A DNA stretch of 64,000 nucleotides from assembly GCF_000719955.1 (NCBI RefSeq), contig NZ_JOII01000014.1:80046-144045 (forward strand). Reading direction: 5' to 3'. The position numbers and the translations under genes were made by a program. Within the stretch, counting starts at the first letter, position 1. Each line of letters starts with the position of its first letter. Under the pieces are notes generated by a model. It saw only the letters and a list, made by a program, of their open reading frames with translations. It did not search any database and was not told the origin of the DNA. Shown piece after piece: positions 7,689-16,375 of this stretch. This DNA comes from Streptomyces albidoflavus. GTDB lineage: Bacteria; Actinomycetota; Actinomycetes; Streptomycetales; Streptomycetaceae.

Positions 7689-8165
7689 TCACCAGTCGCC
7701 GCCGCGCCCCCGGTTCTTCTTCACTTCGGAGCGCTGCTTCTTCTCGCGCAGCCGGCGCTCGTTGATCCCGCGCGGGATGCGGGTGGCCCGGCGCTGCCGG
7801 GGCGGTGGCGCGGTGGCCTCGCCGAGCAGGGAGACCATCCGGTCGAGCGCGGTCTCGCGGTTGCGCCACTGCGAGCGGTGGTCGGAGGCGCGGACGGCGA
7901 GGACACCGCCGGTCAGCCGGCCCGCGAGCCGCTCCAGCGCGCGCTCCTTCCACACCTCGGGCAGCGCCTGGGTGGCGGCCAGGTCGAAGCGCAGCTCCAC
8001 CTGGCTGTCGCTGGTGTTGACGTGCTGCCCGCCCGGGCCGGAGGAGCGCGAGAAACGCCAGGTCAGCTCGGAGTCGGGCAGGACGACCGAGCCCCGGATG
8101 ACGCGGCCGCCGGTGGGGGCGGGCTTCGGGGTGCCGGGCTTTCGGTCGGTGGACATGTCATCCAT
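7689..8165 (-). CDS. arfB: Alternative ribosome-rescue factor ArfB (peptidyl-tRNA hydrolase)
   Basis: Releases peptides from ribosomes stalled without a stop codon by hydrolysing peptidyl-tRNA. The 158-aa protein has the catalytic GGQ at 45-47 in SSGPGGQHVNT, as in class I release factors, but no codon-recognition domain. The basic C-terminal tail (RRLREKKQRSEVKKNRGR) is the part that enters the empty mRNA channel in ArfB. Length and layout are normal. The ATG at 8165 is used; the ATG at 8156 is equally possible, and neither has a strong ribosome site. Confidence 0.92.
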   Translation of the reverse strand: MDDMSTDRKPGTPKPAPTGGRVIRGSVVLPDSELTWRFSRSSGPGGQHVNTSDSQVELRFDLAATQALPEVWKERALERLAGRLTGGVLAVRASDHRSQWRNRETALDRMVSLLGEATAPPPRQRRATRIPRGINERRLREKKQRSEVKKNRGRGGDW

Positions 8166-8357
8166 GGTCGCGCGTCCGGCGGCCTCGCGTCACATCGTTT
8201 TCACCGCCGGTCCCCTCGCCGGCGGCCCGCCTCCCCGCCTTTCGGCAAAGAAAGTAAAGCGAGATGGAACCCTCCGGGGTGGCTGCGGCGTTGCAAAGGG
8301 TGACGGTAGCTTCGTCCCGCGTACGAAGCCCGCGACACACGACGAAAGGGACATCCC

Positions 8358-8933
8358 ATGGCTGTAAGCCTGTCCAAGGGCGGCAACGTCTCGCTCACCA
8401 AGGAGGCTCCCGGCCTGACCGCCGTCACGGTCGGCCTCGGCTGGGACGTCCGCACCACCACCGGTACGGACTTCGACCTCGATGCCTCCGCCATCGCGGT
8501 CAACGCCGAGGGCAAGGTCTACTCCGACGGCCACTTCGTCTTCTTCAACAACAAGCAGACGCCGGACCAGACCATCGTCCACACCGGCGACAACCGCACC
8601 GGCGAGGGCGACGGCGACGACGAGGCGATCAACGTCAACCTCGCCGGCCTCCCCGCCGACGTCGACAAGATCGTCTTCCCGGTCTCGATCTACGACGCGG
8701 AGTCCCGCTCGCAGAACTTCGGCCAGGTGCGCAACGCCTACATCCGCATCGTCAACCAGGCCGGCGGCACCGAGATCGCCCGCTACGACCTGAGCGAGGA
8801 CGCCGCCACCGAGACCGCCATGGTCTTCGGCGAGCTCTACCGCAACGGCGCCGAGTGGAAGTTCCGCGCCGTCGGCCAGGGTTACGCCTCGGGCCTGGTC
8901 GGCATCGCCCAGGACTTCGGCGTCAACGTCTGA
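8358..8933 (+). CDS. terD: TerD-family calcium-binding stress protein
   Basis: Member of the tellurite-resistance TerD family, which in Streptomyces occurs in many copies and affects calcium handling and differentiation. The 191-aa protein starts [18 protein letters not shown] and has both acidic calcium sites: DFDLDASA (38-45) and [11 protein letters not shown] (83-93). It closes with [19 protein letters not shown]. The ATG follows GAAAGGGA. It stands alone, with a terminator behind it, so it is probably a single-gene unit. Confidence 0.93.
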   Translation: MAVSLSKGGNVSLTKEAPGLTAVTVGLGWDVRTTTGTDFDLDASAIAVNAEGKVYSDGHFVFFNNKQTPDQTIVHTGDNRTGEGDGDDEAINVNLAGLPADVDKIVFPVSIYDAESRSQNFGQVRNAYIRIVNQAGGTEIARYDLSEDAATETAMVFGELYRNGAEWKFRAVGQGYASGLVGIAQDFGVNV

Positions 8934-8953
8934 CCGACGCCCCGTACCCGCCC

Positions 8954-8989
8954 CGCCCGGCCCTCCGTCCCACCCCGGAGGGCCGGGCG
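8954..8989 (+). terminator. Terminator after terD
   Basis: CGCCCGGCCCTCCG (8954-8967) pairs perfectly with CGGAGGGCCGGGCG (8976-8989) across an 8-base loop, 20 bases after the stop codon. Confidence 0.75.
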
Positions 8990-9073
8990 GTCGCGGTTTC
9001 GGTCCCCCCGCCGCAGAATCGAAGCCCCGGCTCCGGCCGGACCGGGGTGGTGCGGACGAGGGAGTGAGCGCGC

Positions 9074-9646
9074 GTGGCCGCCATGTACGTCGACATCGTG
9101 ACCCCGGACGACGCGGCGCTGCCCGGCGCCCTGCTCACCGAGATCACCGGGGTCTACGCCTCCGCGCAGGCCTTCCACGAGCTGACCGGCGACTTCCCGG
9201 ACGCCGGGGACATCCGCGTCCCGCAGGTCGCCGCCGCCCTCGCCGACGAACTCGCGGTGCCCGGCAGCGTCGTCCACCTGGCCCGGGTCAGGGGCGAGCT
9301 GGTCGCGGTCGCCGTCACCCTCGACCACCACCCGGCCGACCCGGACGACCCCGACCCGTGGATCGGGCTGCTGCTGGTCCACGGCGAGCGGCGCCGCGAG
9401 GGACACGGCCGCGCCCTCGCCGGCCACCTGGCCGCCCGCTTCCGCGAGGCCGGCCGCACCGGGCTGCGCCTCGCCGTGCTCGACACCAACACCGCCGCCC
9501 TCACCTTCTGGCAGGCCCTCGGCTACGTCCCCGTCGACCACCGCCCCGACCTGCGCCGGGGCCGGGAGTGCACGGTGCTGCGCCTGCCGCTGGCCACGTC
9601 GCGGGAGGGCCGGGCCGAGGCGGGCGCGACGGCGGGCGAGAGCTGA
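9074..9646 (+). CDS. GNAT-family N-acetyltransferase
   Basis: Predicted to transfer an acetyl group from acetyl-CoA to a small-molecule or protein amine; the acceptor is unknown. The 190-aa product has the central GNAT signature (IGLLLVHGERRREGHGRALAGHLAARF) with the R/Q-x-x-G-x-G/A acetyl-CoA loop, and the usual C-terminal strand (LAVLDTNTAALTFWQALGY). The GTG at 9074 lies 8 bases after GGAG; an ATG at 9083 is possible. Its stop overlaps the next start by one base (TGATG), so the dehydrogenase is translationally coupled to it. Confidence 0.87.
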   Translation: MAAMYVDIVTPDDAALPGALLTEITGVYASAQAFHELTGDFPDAGDIRVPQVAAALADELAVPGSVVHLARVRGELVAVAVTLDHHPADPDDPDPWIGLLLVHGERRREGHGRALAGHLAARFREAGRTGLRLAVLDTNTAALTFWQALGYVPVDHRPDLRRGRECTVLRLPLATSREGRAEAGATAGES

Positions 9647-10821
9647 TGCGCGCCGTCGTCTACGAGGGCGAGCGGCGCGTCGCCGTCCGCGAGGTCGAGG
9701 ACGCCGTGGTCGAGGAGGAGACGGACGCGCTGGTCCGGATCACCTCCAGCGCCCTGTGCGGCACCGACCTGCACATGTACGACGCGCGGACCGGTGCCGA
9801 GCCGGGGCTGGTGCTGGGCCACGAGCCGCTCGGTGTGGTCGAGGCGACCGGCTCCGCCGTCACCTCGGTCCGCCCCGGCGACCGCGTCGTCCTCCCCACC
9901 CACCTGTACTGCGGGACGTGCCCGCACTGCGCCCAGGGCCTGACGGCGGCCTGTTCGCGGGTGCGCCCGGGCGGCTTCGGCGCCGCCTACGGCTACGCGG
10001 GGATGGGCCCGTACCGGGGTGCCCAGGCGGAGCTGCTGCGCGTGCCCTTCGCCGACGCCAACTGCGTACCGCTGCCCGGGGAGCCGGGGGACCGCTTCGA
10101 GGACGCCTTCGTGCTGCTCGCCGACGCCTTCGTCACCGGCTGGCACGCCACCGAGCTGGCCGGGGTCGGGCCGGGCGACAGCGTGGCGGTCTTCGGTGCC
10201 GGGACGGTCGGCCTGCTGGCCGCGCACTCGGCGCTGCTGCGGGGCGCGGGCGAGGTCTACGTGGTCGACCACGTCCCGGCCCGGCTCGCCGTCGCCGCCG
10301 AGTTCGGGGCGGTCGCGGTGGACTTCACGGCGGGCGACCCGGTCGAGCAGATCCGCGTCCACCGCCGGGCGCGCGGCCTGCCGCCCGGCGAGGCGGGCAC
10401 CGGCGGCGTGGACCGGGGCATCGACGCCGTCGGCTTCCAGGCCCGCGACCGCGCCGACCCGGCCCGCGAGAACCCGGCCCAGGTCGTCGACGACCTGGCC
10501 CGCCTGGTCAACCCGACCGGCTCGCTCGGCATCGCCGGGGTCTACGCCGCCAAGGACCTGCACCCCGCCGCCCCGGCCGGGCACCGTGACGGCTCGCTCC
10601 GCGTCCCCTGGGCCCAGCTCTTCGACAAGGGCGTCCGCGTCGGCTTCGGCCGCACCCACGACCGCCGCTACACCCGGCTCCTGCGCGACCTCATCCTGGA
10701 CGGCCGCGCCCACCCCGAGCGGGTCGTCACCCACCACGGCACCCTGGACGACGCCCCGGACTTCTACGCCACCTTCGACCGCCGGGAGGACGGCATGGTC
10801 AAGGCCGTCCTGCGTCCCTGA
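9646..10821 (+). CDS. Zinc-dependent alcohol/formaldehyde dehydrogenase (MDR family)
   Basis: NAD(P)-dependent oxidation of an alcohol or aldehyde. The 391-aa protein has SALCGTDLH (catalytic zinc Cys), GHEPLGVV (the GHE zinc motif), a second zinc site (CGTCPHCAQGLTAAC, four Cys) and a Rossmann motif VFGAGTVGLLAA. Length and the C-terminal PAQVVDDLARLVNPTGSLGIAGVY segment resemble glutathione-independent formaldehyde dehydrogenases. It overlaps the acetyltransferase gene by one base. The substrate is not decided by the sequence. Confidence 0.9.
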   Translation: MRAVVYEGERRVAVREVEDAVVEEETDALVRITSSALCGTDLHMYDARTGAEPGLVLGHEPLGVVEATGSAVTSVRPGDRVVLPTHLYCGTCPHCAQGLTAACSRVRPGGFGAAYGYAGMGPYRGAQAELLRVPFADANCVPLPGEPGDRFEDAFVLLADAFVTGWHATELAGVGPGDSVAVFGAGTVGLLAAHSALLRGAGEVYVVDHVPARLAVAAEFGAVAVDFTAGDPVEQIRVHRRARGLPPGEAGTGGVDRGIDAVGFQARDRADPARENPAQVVDDLARLVNPTGSLGIAGVYAAKDLHPAAPAGHRDGSLRVPWAQLFDKGVRVGFGRTHDRRYTRLLRDLILDGRAHPERVVTHHGTLDDAPDFYATFDRREDGMVKAVLRP

Positions 10822-10931
10822 CCGCCCGTCCCCGACCGGGCCGGGCCTGCGCACCGGTCTGTGCACCACCCACGTAACAGAACCCTCCGGTTCCTTGCCC
10901 GGGTGCGGTCCGCGCAGGTGGAGTCGGGGGA

Positions 10932-12287
10932 ATGGGTTCCTCGACAGCAGGCAGGAAGTTGTTCCGGCGGCCGGGCGGCAGGCACGTCCTGGTGACCGTT
11001 CTCGTGGCGGTGGCGGTGCTCGCGTACCTCGTGCTCCTCCCCTCGGACGAGGTGGCGCCGGTGCCCGGCAGCCCCTGCCGGACGGACGGCCCGGCCCGCA
11101 CCGACCCCCTGCTCGCCCCCGATCTGGACGGGGACGGCTTCGGCGAGCTGGTCTACGAGGACGCCCGGGAACCGGACGGCTTCCAGGTGGTCGTCGTCCC
11201 CGGCTCGGCGCGCGGCCCGGACGCCGGCCGCGCCACCGTGCTGGACCGGGACGACCTGGGCGTGCCCGACTCCGTCCAGTCCATCGACGACACCTGGCGG
11301 CCCACCGTCGCCGACCTTGACGGGGACGGCCACCTCGACCTGGTCGTCAGCGGCGCCGCCCAGGTGGTGTGGGGCGGGCCGGACGGACCGCGGGCGGACG
11401 GCCCGCGCGGGCGCGTCCCCCTGCCGGGCGGGCCGTACGCCGACGCCCCGGTCGCGGGGGACGTCGACGGTGACGGTCACACCGACCTCGTCGCGTACCG
11501 GTTCTCCGCCGAGAACCCCGGGCTGGTCGTCCTGAAGGGCCCGTTCGAGCGCTCCGGCGCCCCCGCCGACACCGTGGAGATACCCACCCCGGTCAACGAG
11601 GCCGCCTCCCCCGCCCTGCTCCTCGGCGACGCCGACGGCGACCGGGCCGCCGACCTCGCCGTCTACGACTCCCCCTACGACCCGCCGCTGCTGCTCACCG
11701 GCGGCGCGGACACCCCGAGCGGCCTCAACGACAAGCCCCAGCGGCTGCCGGCGGGCGAGAGCGTCGCCTTCGGCGACTTCGACGGGGACGGGCGCCGGGA
11801 CATCGCCGTCGGGCAGAGCTTCGTCGACCCGTACGACGAAGAGGAGACCCCCTACCGGCGCGGCCAGGTCCGCATCGCGTACGGCAAGGAGCCGGGCACG
11901 TGGGTGACGGTGGAGGGCGGCGCGCCGCAGGAGGGCTTCGGTACGCGGCTGGGCGCCGGGGACTTCGACGGCGACGGCTGCGACGACCTGGCCGTCCAGC
12001 TGACCCGGAAGAAGGAGGCGGCCGACGCCCGGTTCGCGGTGCTGCACGGCGGCTCGGACCACGGGCTCGCCTCCGAGCCCTGGCGGACGGTCCGCCGTAC
12101 CGTCGCCGAGCCCTCGGGCCCGGTGGACGAGGGCCCCGTCGACGGCTCGCTCTTCGCCGCCGCCGACTGGGACGGCGACGGCCACGCCGAACTGGCCCTG
12201 GCGGGCGGCGGCCACTGGTGGTTCACCGACGGGACCGACCGCGACACGGCGTCCTTCCCGGAGCCGGGCCGCGGGGACACGCGCTAG
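10932..12287 (+). CDS. Membrane-anchored FG-GAP/VCBS repeat protein
   Basis: The 451-aa product has a basic N-terminus and one transmembrane helix (about 20-37), then an extracytoplasmic beta-propeller-like body. Repeated calcium-type loops are spread through it: DLDGDGFGELVY, DLDGDGHLDLVV, DVDGDGHTDLVA, DADGDRAADLAV, DFDGDGRRDIAV, DFDGDGCDDLAV and DWDGDGHAELAL, seven FG-GAP units as in integrin alpha-like propellers. Such proteins usually bind a ligand or calcium, and no enzyme domain is fused. Its stop overlaps the stop of the converging epimerase gene (shared CTAG). Confidence 0.87.
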   Translation: MGSSTAGRKLFRRPGGRHVLVTVLVAVAVLAYLVLLPSDEVAPVPGSPCRTDGPARTDPLLAPDLDGDGFGELVYEDAREPDGFQVVVVPGSARGPDAGRATVLDRDDLGVPDSVQSIDDTWRPTVADLDGDGHLDLVVSGAAQVVWGGPDGPRADGPRGRVPLPGGPYADAPVAGDVDGDGHTDLVAYRFSAENPGLVVLKGPFERSGAPADTVEIPTPVNEAASPALLLGDADGDRAADLAVYDSPYDPPLLLTGGADTPSGLNDKPQRLPAGESVAFGDFDGDGRRDIAVGQSFVDPYDEEETPYRRGQVRIAYGKEPGTWVTVEGGAPQEGFGTRLGAGDFDGDGCDDLAVQLTRKKEAADARFAVLHGGSDHGLASEPWRTVRRTVAEPSGPVDEGPVDGSLFAAADWDGDGHAELALAGGGHWWFTDGTDRDTASFPEPGRGDTR

Positions 12288-13249
12288 CGCCGGGCGACGA
12301 GGAACTCCCGGTACCAGGCGAGGGTGTCGTCCAGGGTGGTGCCGAGGTCGACGGGGCGCAGGCCGAAGGCGTCCTGGACGGCGGTGGAGTCCATCACCTG
12401 CGCTTCGGTGTGCTGGTAGAACAGCTCGGCGTACGCGTCCATGAAGGTCTGGTCGAACGGGCCGAAGGGGCGCGGGGCCTCCATGACGTGGAGGGCGAGC
12501 GGGCGCCCGGTCCGCTCCTCGATCATGCGGAAGATCTCGCGGGTGGTGCGGGCGGGCGCGGTCGGCAGGTGCCAGACCCGGCCGTCGCCCTCGGGATGCT
12601 CGCCGAGGGTGGCGAGGCCGGCGGCGACGGCGCGGATGTCGGTGTAGCTGTGCGGCAGGTCGATGTCGCCCAGCGCCAGCACCTCGCCGCCGGTCAGCGC
12701 GCCGGGGAAGACGGCGCCGCCGAGGGTGGAGTTGAGGACGCCGGGGCCGGTGAAGTCGGCCGAGCGGCCGAGCACGACGCGGACCCGCCCGGCGCGGTGC
12801 GCGGCCAGGTACCTCTCGTCCAGCGCGGCCCGCATCAGCCCCTTGGCGCCGGTCGCCCGCCAGGGCGTGGACTCGGTCATCACCTCGCCGTGGGTCTCGC
12901 CGTACGGGTAGAGGGTGTCGAGCACGACGAGCCGGGCGCCCTCGGCCTCGGCCGCGCCGAGGACGGCCTCCTGGATGCCGGGCAGGACGGCGGTCTGGAG
13001 GTGGTAGGGGACGTTGACGCAGTGGTGGACGACGGCGGCGCCCCGGATCGCCGCCCGGGCGCCCTCGGGGGTGCCGACGTCGCCCCGGACGCGGGTGACG
13101 CCGGCGGGGGCCGGGCCGGTGCCGGACCGGTCGACGAGGCGGACCTCGTGTCCCCGCCGGGCCAGTTCCCCGGCGAGGGTCGTGCCGGCGGGGCCGGCTC
13201 CGAGGACGACGTGCGGTGGGGCGGGGGCGTCGTGCGTGGCGGTGGTCAT
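12284..13249 (-). CDS. NAD-dependent epimerase/dehydratase (extended SDR-like)
   Basis: Predicted NAD(P)-binding oxidoreductase on a small or sugar substrate. The N-terminal Rossmann motif is VVLGAGPAGTTLAGEL. DTLYPYGE carries the position of the SDR active-site Tyr, but the downstream TxAKGLMR replaces the usual YxxxK, so activity should be treated with care. I chose the ATG at 13249 because AGGTGA lies 8 bases before it; a GTG at 13261 adds four residues. It is divergent from a TetR gene with a strong dyad between them, so it is probably that regulator's target. Confidence 0.82.
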   Translation of the reverse strand: MTTATHDAPAPPHVVLGAGPAGTTLAGELARRGHEVRLVDRSGTGPAPAGVTRVRGDVGTPEGARAAIRGAAVVHHCVNVPYHLQTAVLPGIQEAVLGAAEAEGARLVVLDTLYPYGETHGEVMTESTPWRATGAKGLMRAALDERYLAAHRAGRVRVVLGRSADFTGPGVLNSTLGGAVFPGALTGGEVLALGDIDLPHSYTDIRAVAAGLATLGEHPEGDGRVWHLPTAPARTTREIFRMIEERTGRPLALHVMEAPRPFGPFDQTFMDAYAELFYQHTEAQVMDSTAVQDAFGLRPVDLGTTLDDTLAWYREFLVARR

Positions 13250-13323
13250 GGTCTCGTTCACCTCTCGTGGGCGGGGCGGACACGGGCGGACCGGCTGGGC
13301 AGAGGGCCCGCGAACTACTGGCC

Positions 13324-13356
13324 ATCACTTCAGTTATAGCATGTAACTGAAGTGAT
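13324..13356. promoter_or_regulatory. 33-bp dyad operator between epimerase and TetR genes
   Basis: ATCACTTCAGTTA (13324-13336) and TAACTGAAGTGAT (13344-13356) are perfect 13-base inverted arms around a 7-base TAGCATG spacer. TATAGC inside it could be a -10. Size, symmetry and position between divergent genes fit a TetR-family operator controlling both genes. Confidence 0.75.
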
Positions 13357-13440
13357 TGGCAGTCGCGAAGTCAGGCGCCCCCTCGCAAGTGCGAGGCCCT
13401 AATGTGTGCGCCACGGCCAGAAGCCAGAAGGAGGCCACGC

Positions 13441-14148
13441 ATGGCAGACCGAGCCCGCACCCCGCGCGAGCGGTACCGCGAGCAGACGCGCGGCGAGATC
13501 AAGCGGAGCGCGGTGCGGCGGCTCGCCGAGGGCGGCGTCGAGAACGTGGCGCTGCTGCGGATCGCCAAGGAGATCGGCCTCTCCGGGCCCGCCCTCTACC
13601 GGTACTTCGGCAGCCGGGACGAACTGCTGGCGGAGCTGGTCACCGACGCCTACCAGGCGCTCGCGGACGCCGTGCGCGCTGTCGACCTGGGCGGCGGGGG
13701 ACGCGCCTCCCTCCAGGCGCTGGCCGCCGCCTACCGCGCGTGGGCGCTGGCCCAGCCGCACCTGTACCTGCTGATCCAGGGCACCCCCGTGCCCGGCTTC
13801 GAGGCACCGGCCGAGACGGTGGAGCGGGCCCGCGCGGTGCTCGGCCCCTTCCTCACCGTCTTCGCCGAGGGGCGGCCCACGCCCGCGCTGGAGCCACTGG
13901 TGGCCGAGTCGGCGGCGTGGCTGCGCGAGGACGCCGCGGTCGCCGCCTGGGTCGAACGGTGGACGGGGCTCGCCGCGGACGCGCCCGGCGCGGCCGTGGC
14001 GCTCACCGGCGCCGTGACGGCCTGGCCGCAGACGCACGGCGTCGTCGGCCTGGAGGCGGCGGGCCAGTTCACCGGCATGGGCCAGCGGCCCGCCACGCTG
14101 CTCCCGCTCCAGATGAACCTGCTGGCCGACGCCTTCCGGCTGCCCTGA
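13441..14148 (+). CDS. TetR/AcrR-family regulator
   Basis: Predicted repressor of 235 aa. The helix-turn-helix is at about 22-56 (ALLRIAKEIGLSGPALYRYFGSRDELL). The remaining all-helical part matches the TetR C-terminal ligand domain with a WHG-like ending. I chose the ATG at 13441, preceded by GAAGGAGG; a GTG at 13402 lacks a ribosome site. The 33-bp dyad upstream is probably its operator, giving autoregulation plus control of the divergent epimerase. Confidence 0.9.
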   Translation: MADRARTPRERYREQTRGEIKRSAVRRLAEGGVENVALLRIAKEIGLSGPALYRYFGSRDELLAELVTDAYQALADAVRAVDLGGGGRASLQALAAAYRAWALAQPHLYLLIQGTPVPGFEAPAETVERARAVLGPFLTVFAEGRPTPALEPLVAESAAWLREDAAVAAWVERWTGLAADAPGAAVALTGAVTAWPQTHGVVGLEAAGQFTGMGQRPATLLPLQMNLLADAFRLP

Positions 14149-14166
14149 CCGGGGCGCCGGGGCCCG

Positions 14167-15612
14167 TCAGCGACCCGGCCGCGCGCTGTCCGGCTTGCCC
14201 TCGGCGCGCAGCCACGCGGACCAGGTGCGGGTCAGGGCCTCGCGGGTCGCGGTGTCGGGGGCGAGGGACTCGGCGTAGGCGGTGAAGTCGGCGGTGCGGG
14301 CGTGGCCGTACGCGTGCTTCTTCGGCCAGCCGGTCAGGAGGCGGGCGAAGCGGTCCTCGCCGAGGAGGCGGCGGACCTGGTGGAGGGTCATGGCGCCGCG
14401 CTGGTAGACGGGGTCGGAGAAGAGGTCGTCGGGGCCGGGCGGGTCGGCCGGGGGGAAGGCCCAGAGGTCCGCGTCCTCGGAGGTGGCGTAGAGGCGGTCG
14501 AAGGTGGACTGGGCGGTGGGCCCGTCGTGGTCCTCCTCCCAGAGCCATTCGGCGTAGGTGGCGAAGCCCTCGCTGAGCCAGATGTCCTGCCAGGTCCGGG
14601 GCGTGACGGAGTTGCCGAACCACTGGTGGGCGGTCTCGTGGACGACCAGGCCGACGCCGGGGGCGCCCGGGTAGACGGGCCGGGTCTGGGTCTCCAGCGC
14701 GTAGCCGGCGGTGCCCGGGTCGAGGACGAGGGCGCCGTAGGAGTCGAACGGGTACGCGCCGAACCGCTCCACCGACCAGTCGAGCACCTCCGGCAGCCGC
14801 TCCAGCACCTCGGCGTCCTCGCAGGGGGCGACCGCGTTGACGAGCGGGAGGTCGGAGGAGGCGCGGCCGGTGCTCAGTTCGTAGCGGCCGATGGCGAGGG
14901 TGGTGAGGAAACTCGCCATCGGGCGGCGGGAGTTCCAGGTCCAGGTGGTGCGGCCGTCGCGGGCGGGCTTCGGCTTCAGCGTCTCGGGTTCGCCGTTGGA
15001 GACAGCCCGCTGCCCCTTCGGGACGGTGGCGCGGAGGGTGTACGTGGCCTTGTCGAGGGGGTGGTGGTTGCCGGGGAACCAGGTCATCGCCCCGGACGGC
15101 TCGCCGAGCGCCACCGTCCCGGCCTTCCCGGTCAGCCACCCCTCCTCGCTGCCGTCGGCGTCCTCCAGGGGGCCGGGGCGGCCCGCGTACTCGACGGTGG
15201 TCCGGAAGGTCGACCCCTTGTCCAGTTCCTTCTCGGGCCGGACGGTCAGCTCGGTCCCGGCCTGGCCGTAGCGGGCCGGCCGCCCGTCGACGGTGACGGA
15301 GGTGACCTCCAGCCCCTTCAGGTCGAGGTTGAAGGCGCTGAGGTTCTGCGTGGCCCACGAGGTGATCCGCGCCGTCCCGCGCAGGGGCTGCTCGGCCCGC
15401 TCCCCGGACGTGGCCGGGGCCCAGTCGAGCGCGAGGTCGTAGTGGCGTACGTCGTACCCGCCGTTGCCCAGCCGGGGAAAGAGCGGGTCGAGCACCCCGG
15501 CCGCCCCCGGCGTCCCGTGCACTCCCCCGCTCCCGCACCCGGCGACCGGGATCAGCACGGCGAGGGCGGCAACGGCGGTACGGAGGGGGCGGGGGCGGCG
15601 TGGGGGAGGCAC
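14167..15612 (-). CDS. M1-family zinc metallopeptidase lipoprotein
   Basis: Predicted cell-surface aminopeptidase. A lipoprotein signal ends in the lipobox IPVAGC (Cys26). The body has an N-terminal beta domain (50-240) and a catalytic domain with HETAHQWFG: His325, Glu326 and His329, then Glu348 in SEGFATYAEW exactly 18 residues later, which is the HExxH-x18-E of gluzincins. At 481 aa it lacks the long C-terminal domain of PepN, like the shorter Streptomyces M1 lipoproteins. GTG start. It stands alone on its strand, converging with the TetR gene. Confidence 0.92.
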   Translation of the reverse strand: MPPPRRPRPLRTAVAALAVLIPVAGCGSGGVHGTPGAAGVLDPLFPRLGNGGYDVRHYDLALDWAPATSGERAEQPLRGTARITSWATQNLSAFNLDLKGLEVTSVTVDGRPARYGQAGTELTVRPEKELDKGSTFRTTVEYAGRPGPLEDADGSEEGWLTGKAGTVALGEPSGAMTWFPGNHHPLDKATYTLRATVPKGQRAVSNGEPETLKPKPARDGRTTWTWNSRRPMASFLTTLAIGRYELSTGRASSDLPLVNAVAPCEDAEVLERLPEVLDWSVERFGAYPFDSYGALVLDPGTAGYALETQTRPVYPGAPGVGLVVHETAHQWFGNSVTPRTWQDIWLSEGFATYAEWLWEEDHDGPTAQSTFDRLYATSEDADLWAFPPADPPGPDDLFSDPVYQRGAMTLHQVRRLLGEDRFARLLTGWPKKHAYGHARTADFTAYAESLAPDTATREALTRTWSAWLRAEGKPDSARPGR

Positions 15613-15700
15613 GGGGGTGATCTTAGGCGGGCGGTCGGGCGGGGACGGGGGTCCGGGGATCGGCGTGTGCGGCGGGCTCGCGGGACACGCGACCGCGAGG

Positions 15701-16312
15701 TCAGCGCCCCGCGTCCGCCGCGCGGCCCGTCCCCCCGGAGCGGGTGAGGCAGCGGCGCACCAGTGCGAGGGTGCGCCGGGTGACCGTTTCGAGCGCGGCG
15801 CCGTTCTCGACGGCGGCGAGAGCCGTGTGGAGCATTCCGGCGATCAGGTCCGCCGTGAGTGCGGGCTCGGGTACGTCGAGCTCCCGGACGGCGGCGCGGA
15901 AGGGTTCCACCTGTTCCAGGTGGAGCTCCATCAGCCGCTGCTGGCAGGCGGAAGGGAGGCCGGCGCCCATCAGCGCGGCGGCGGGGCGGTGCGCTCCTTC
16001 GGCACCGAGCCGGAGGCTCTCGCCGAAGAACGCCTCGACGCGTTCCAGCGGACCGTCAGCAGCGGCCATCGCCTCGGTGAGTGCCTGGTTGGAGCGCCGG
16101 AAGGCTTCCTCCGTGATGGTGGCCAGGAGAGCCGCCGAGGAGTCGAAGTACTGGTAGACGCTGGAGCGGGCCAGGCCCGCGCGGGCGCCGACCGCCGCCG
16201 GTGTGACGGCGGCGGCGCCTTCGGTGACCAGGATGTCGATCGCCGCCCCGACCAGCGCCTCGCGCTGCCGGGCGCGGTGTTCGGCGACGGTGGAGGCGTT
16301 GATCTTCGGCAT
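15701..16312 (-). CDS. TetR-family regulator of an FtsX-type ABC exporter
   Basis: A 203-aa TetR protein with its helix-turn-helix in TPAAVGARAGLARSSVYQYFDSSAALL. It is the last gene of a leftward permease-ATPase-TetR series and lies 63 bases behind the ATPase gene. The N-terminus (MPKI-x-A-x-T/S-V-x-EHRA) and recognition helix are closely similar to the TetR at 63085, so the two are paralogues. I infer that it represses its own operon through the two repeats at 18280-18336. Confidence 0.9.
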   Translation of the reverse strand: MPKINASTVAEHRARQREALVGAAIDILVTEGAAAVTPAAVGARAGLARSSVYQYFDSSAALLATITEEAFRRSNQALTEAMAAADGPLERVEAFFGESLRLGAEGAHRPAAALMGAGLPSACQQRLMELHLEQVEPFRAAVRELDVPEPALTADLIAGMLHTALAAVENGAALETVTRRTLALVRRCLTRSGGTGRAADAGR

Positions 16313-16375
16313 GCGGGGCGGACTCCTGGGGAGGGCGGGGGCGGGTCCAGGAGCGAGACCCGCCTGCGGCCACCC

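Noticed and set aside
10764..13328. 854-codon leftward frame over the FG-GAP and epimerase genes
   Set aside because: Runs out of frame through two well-supported genes and has a Pro/Arg-rich, domain-free product.
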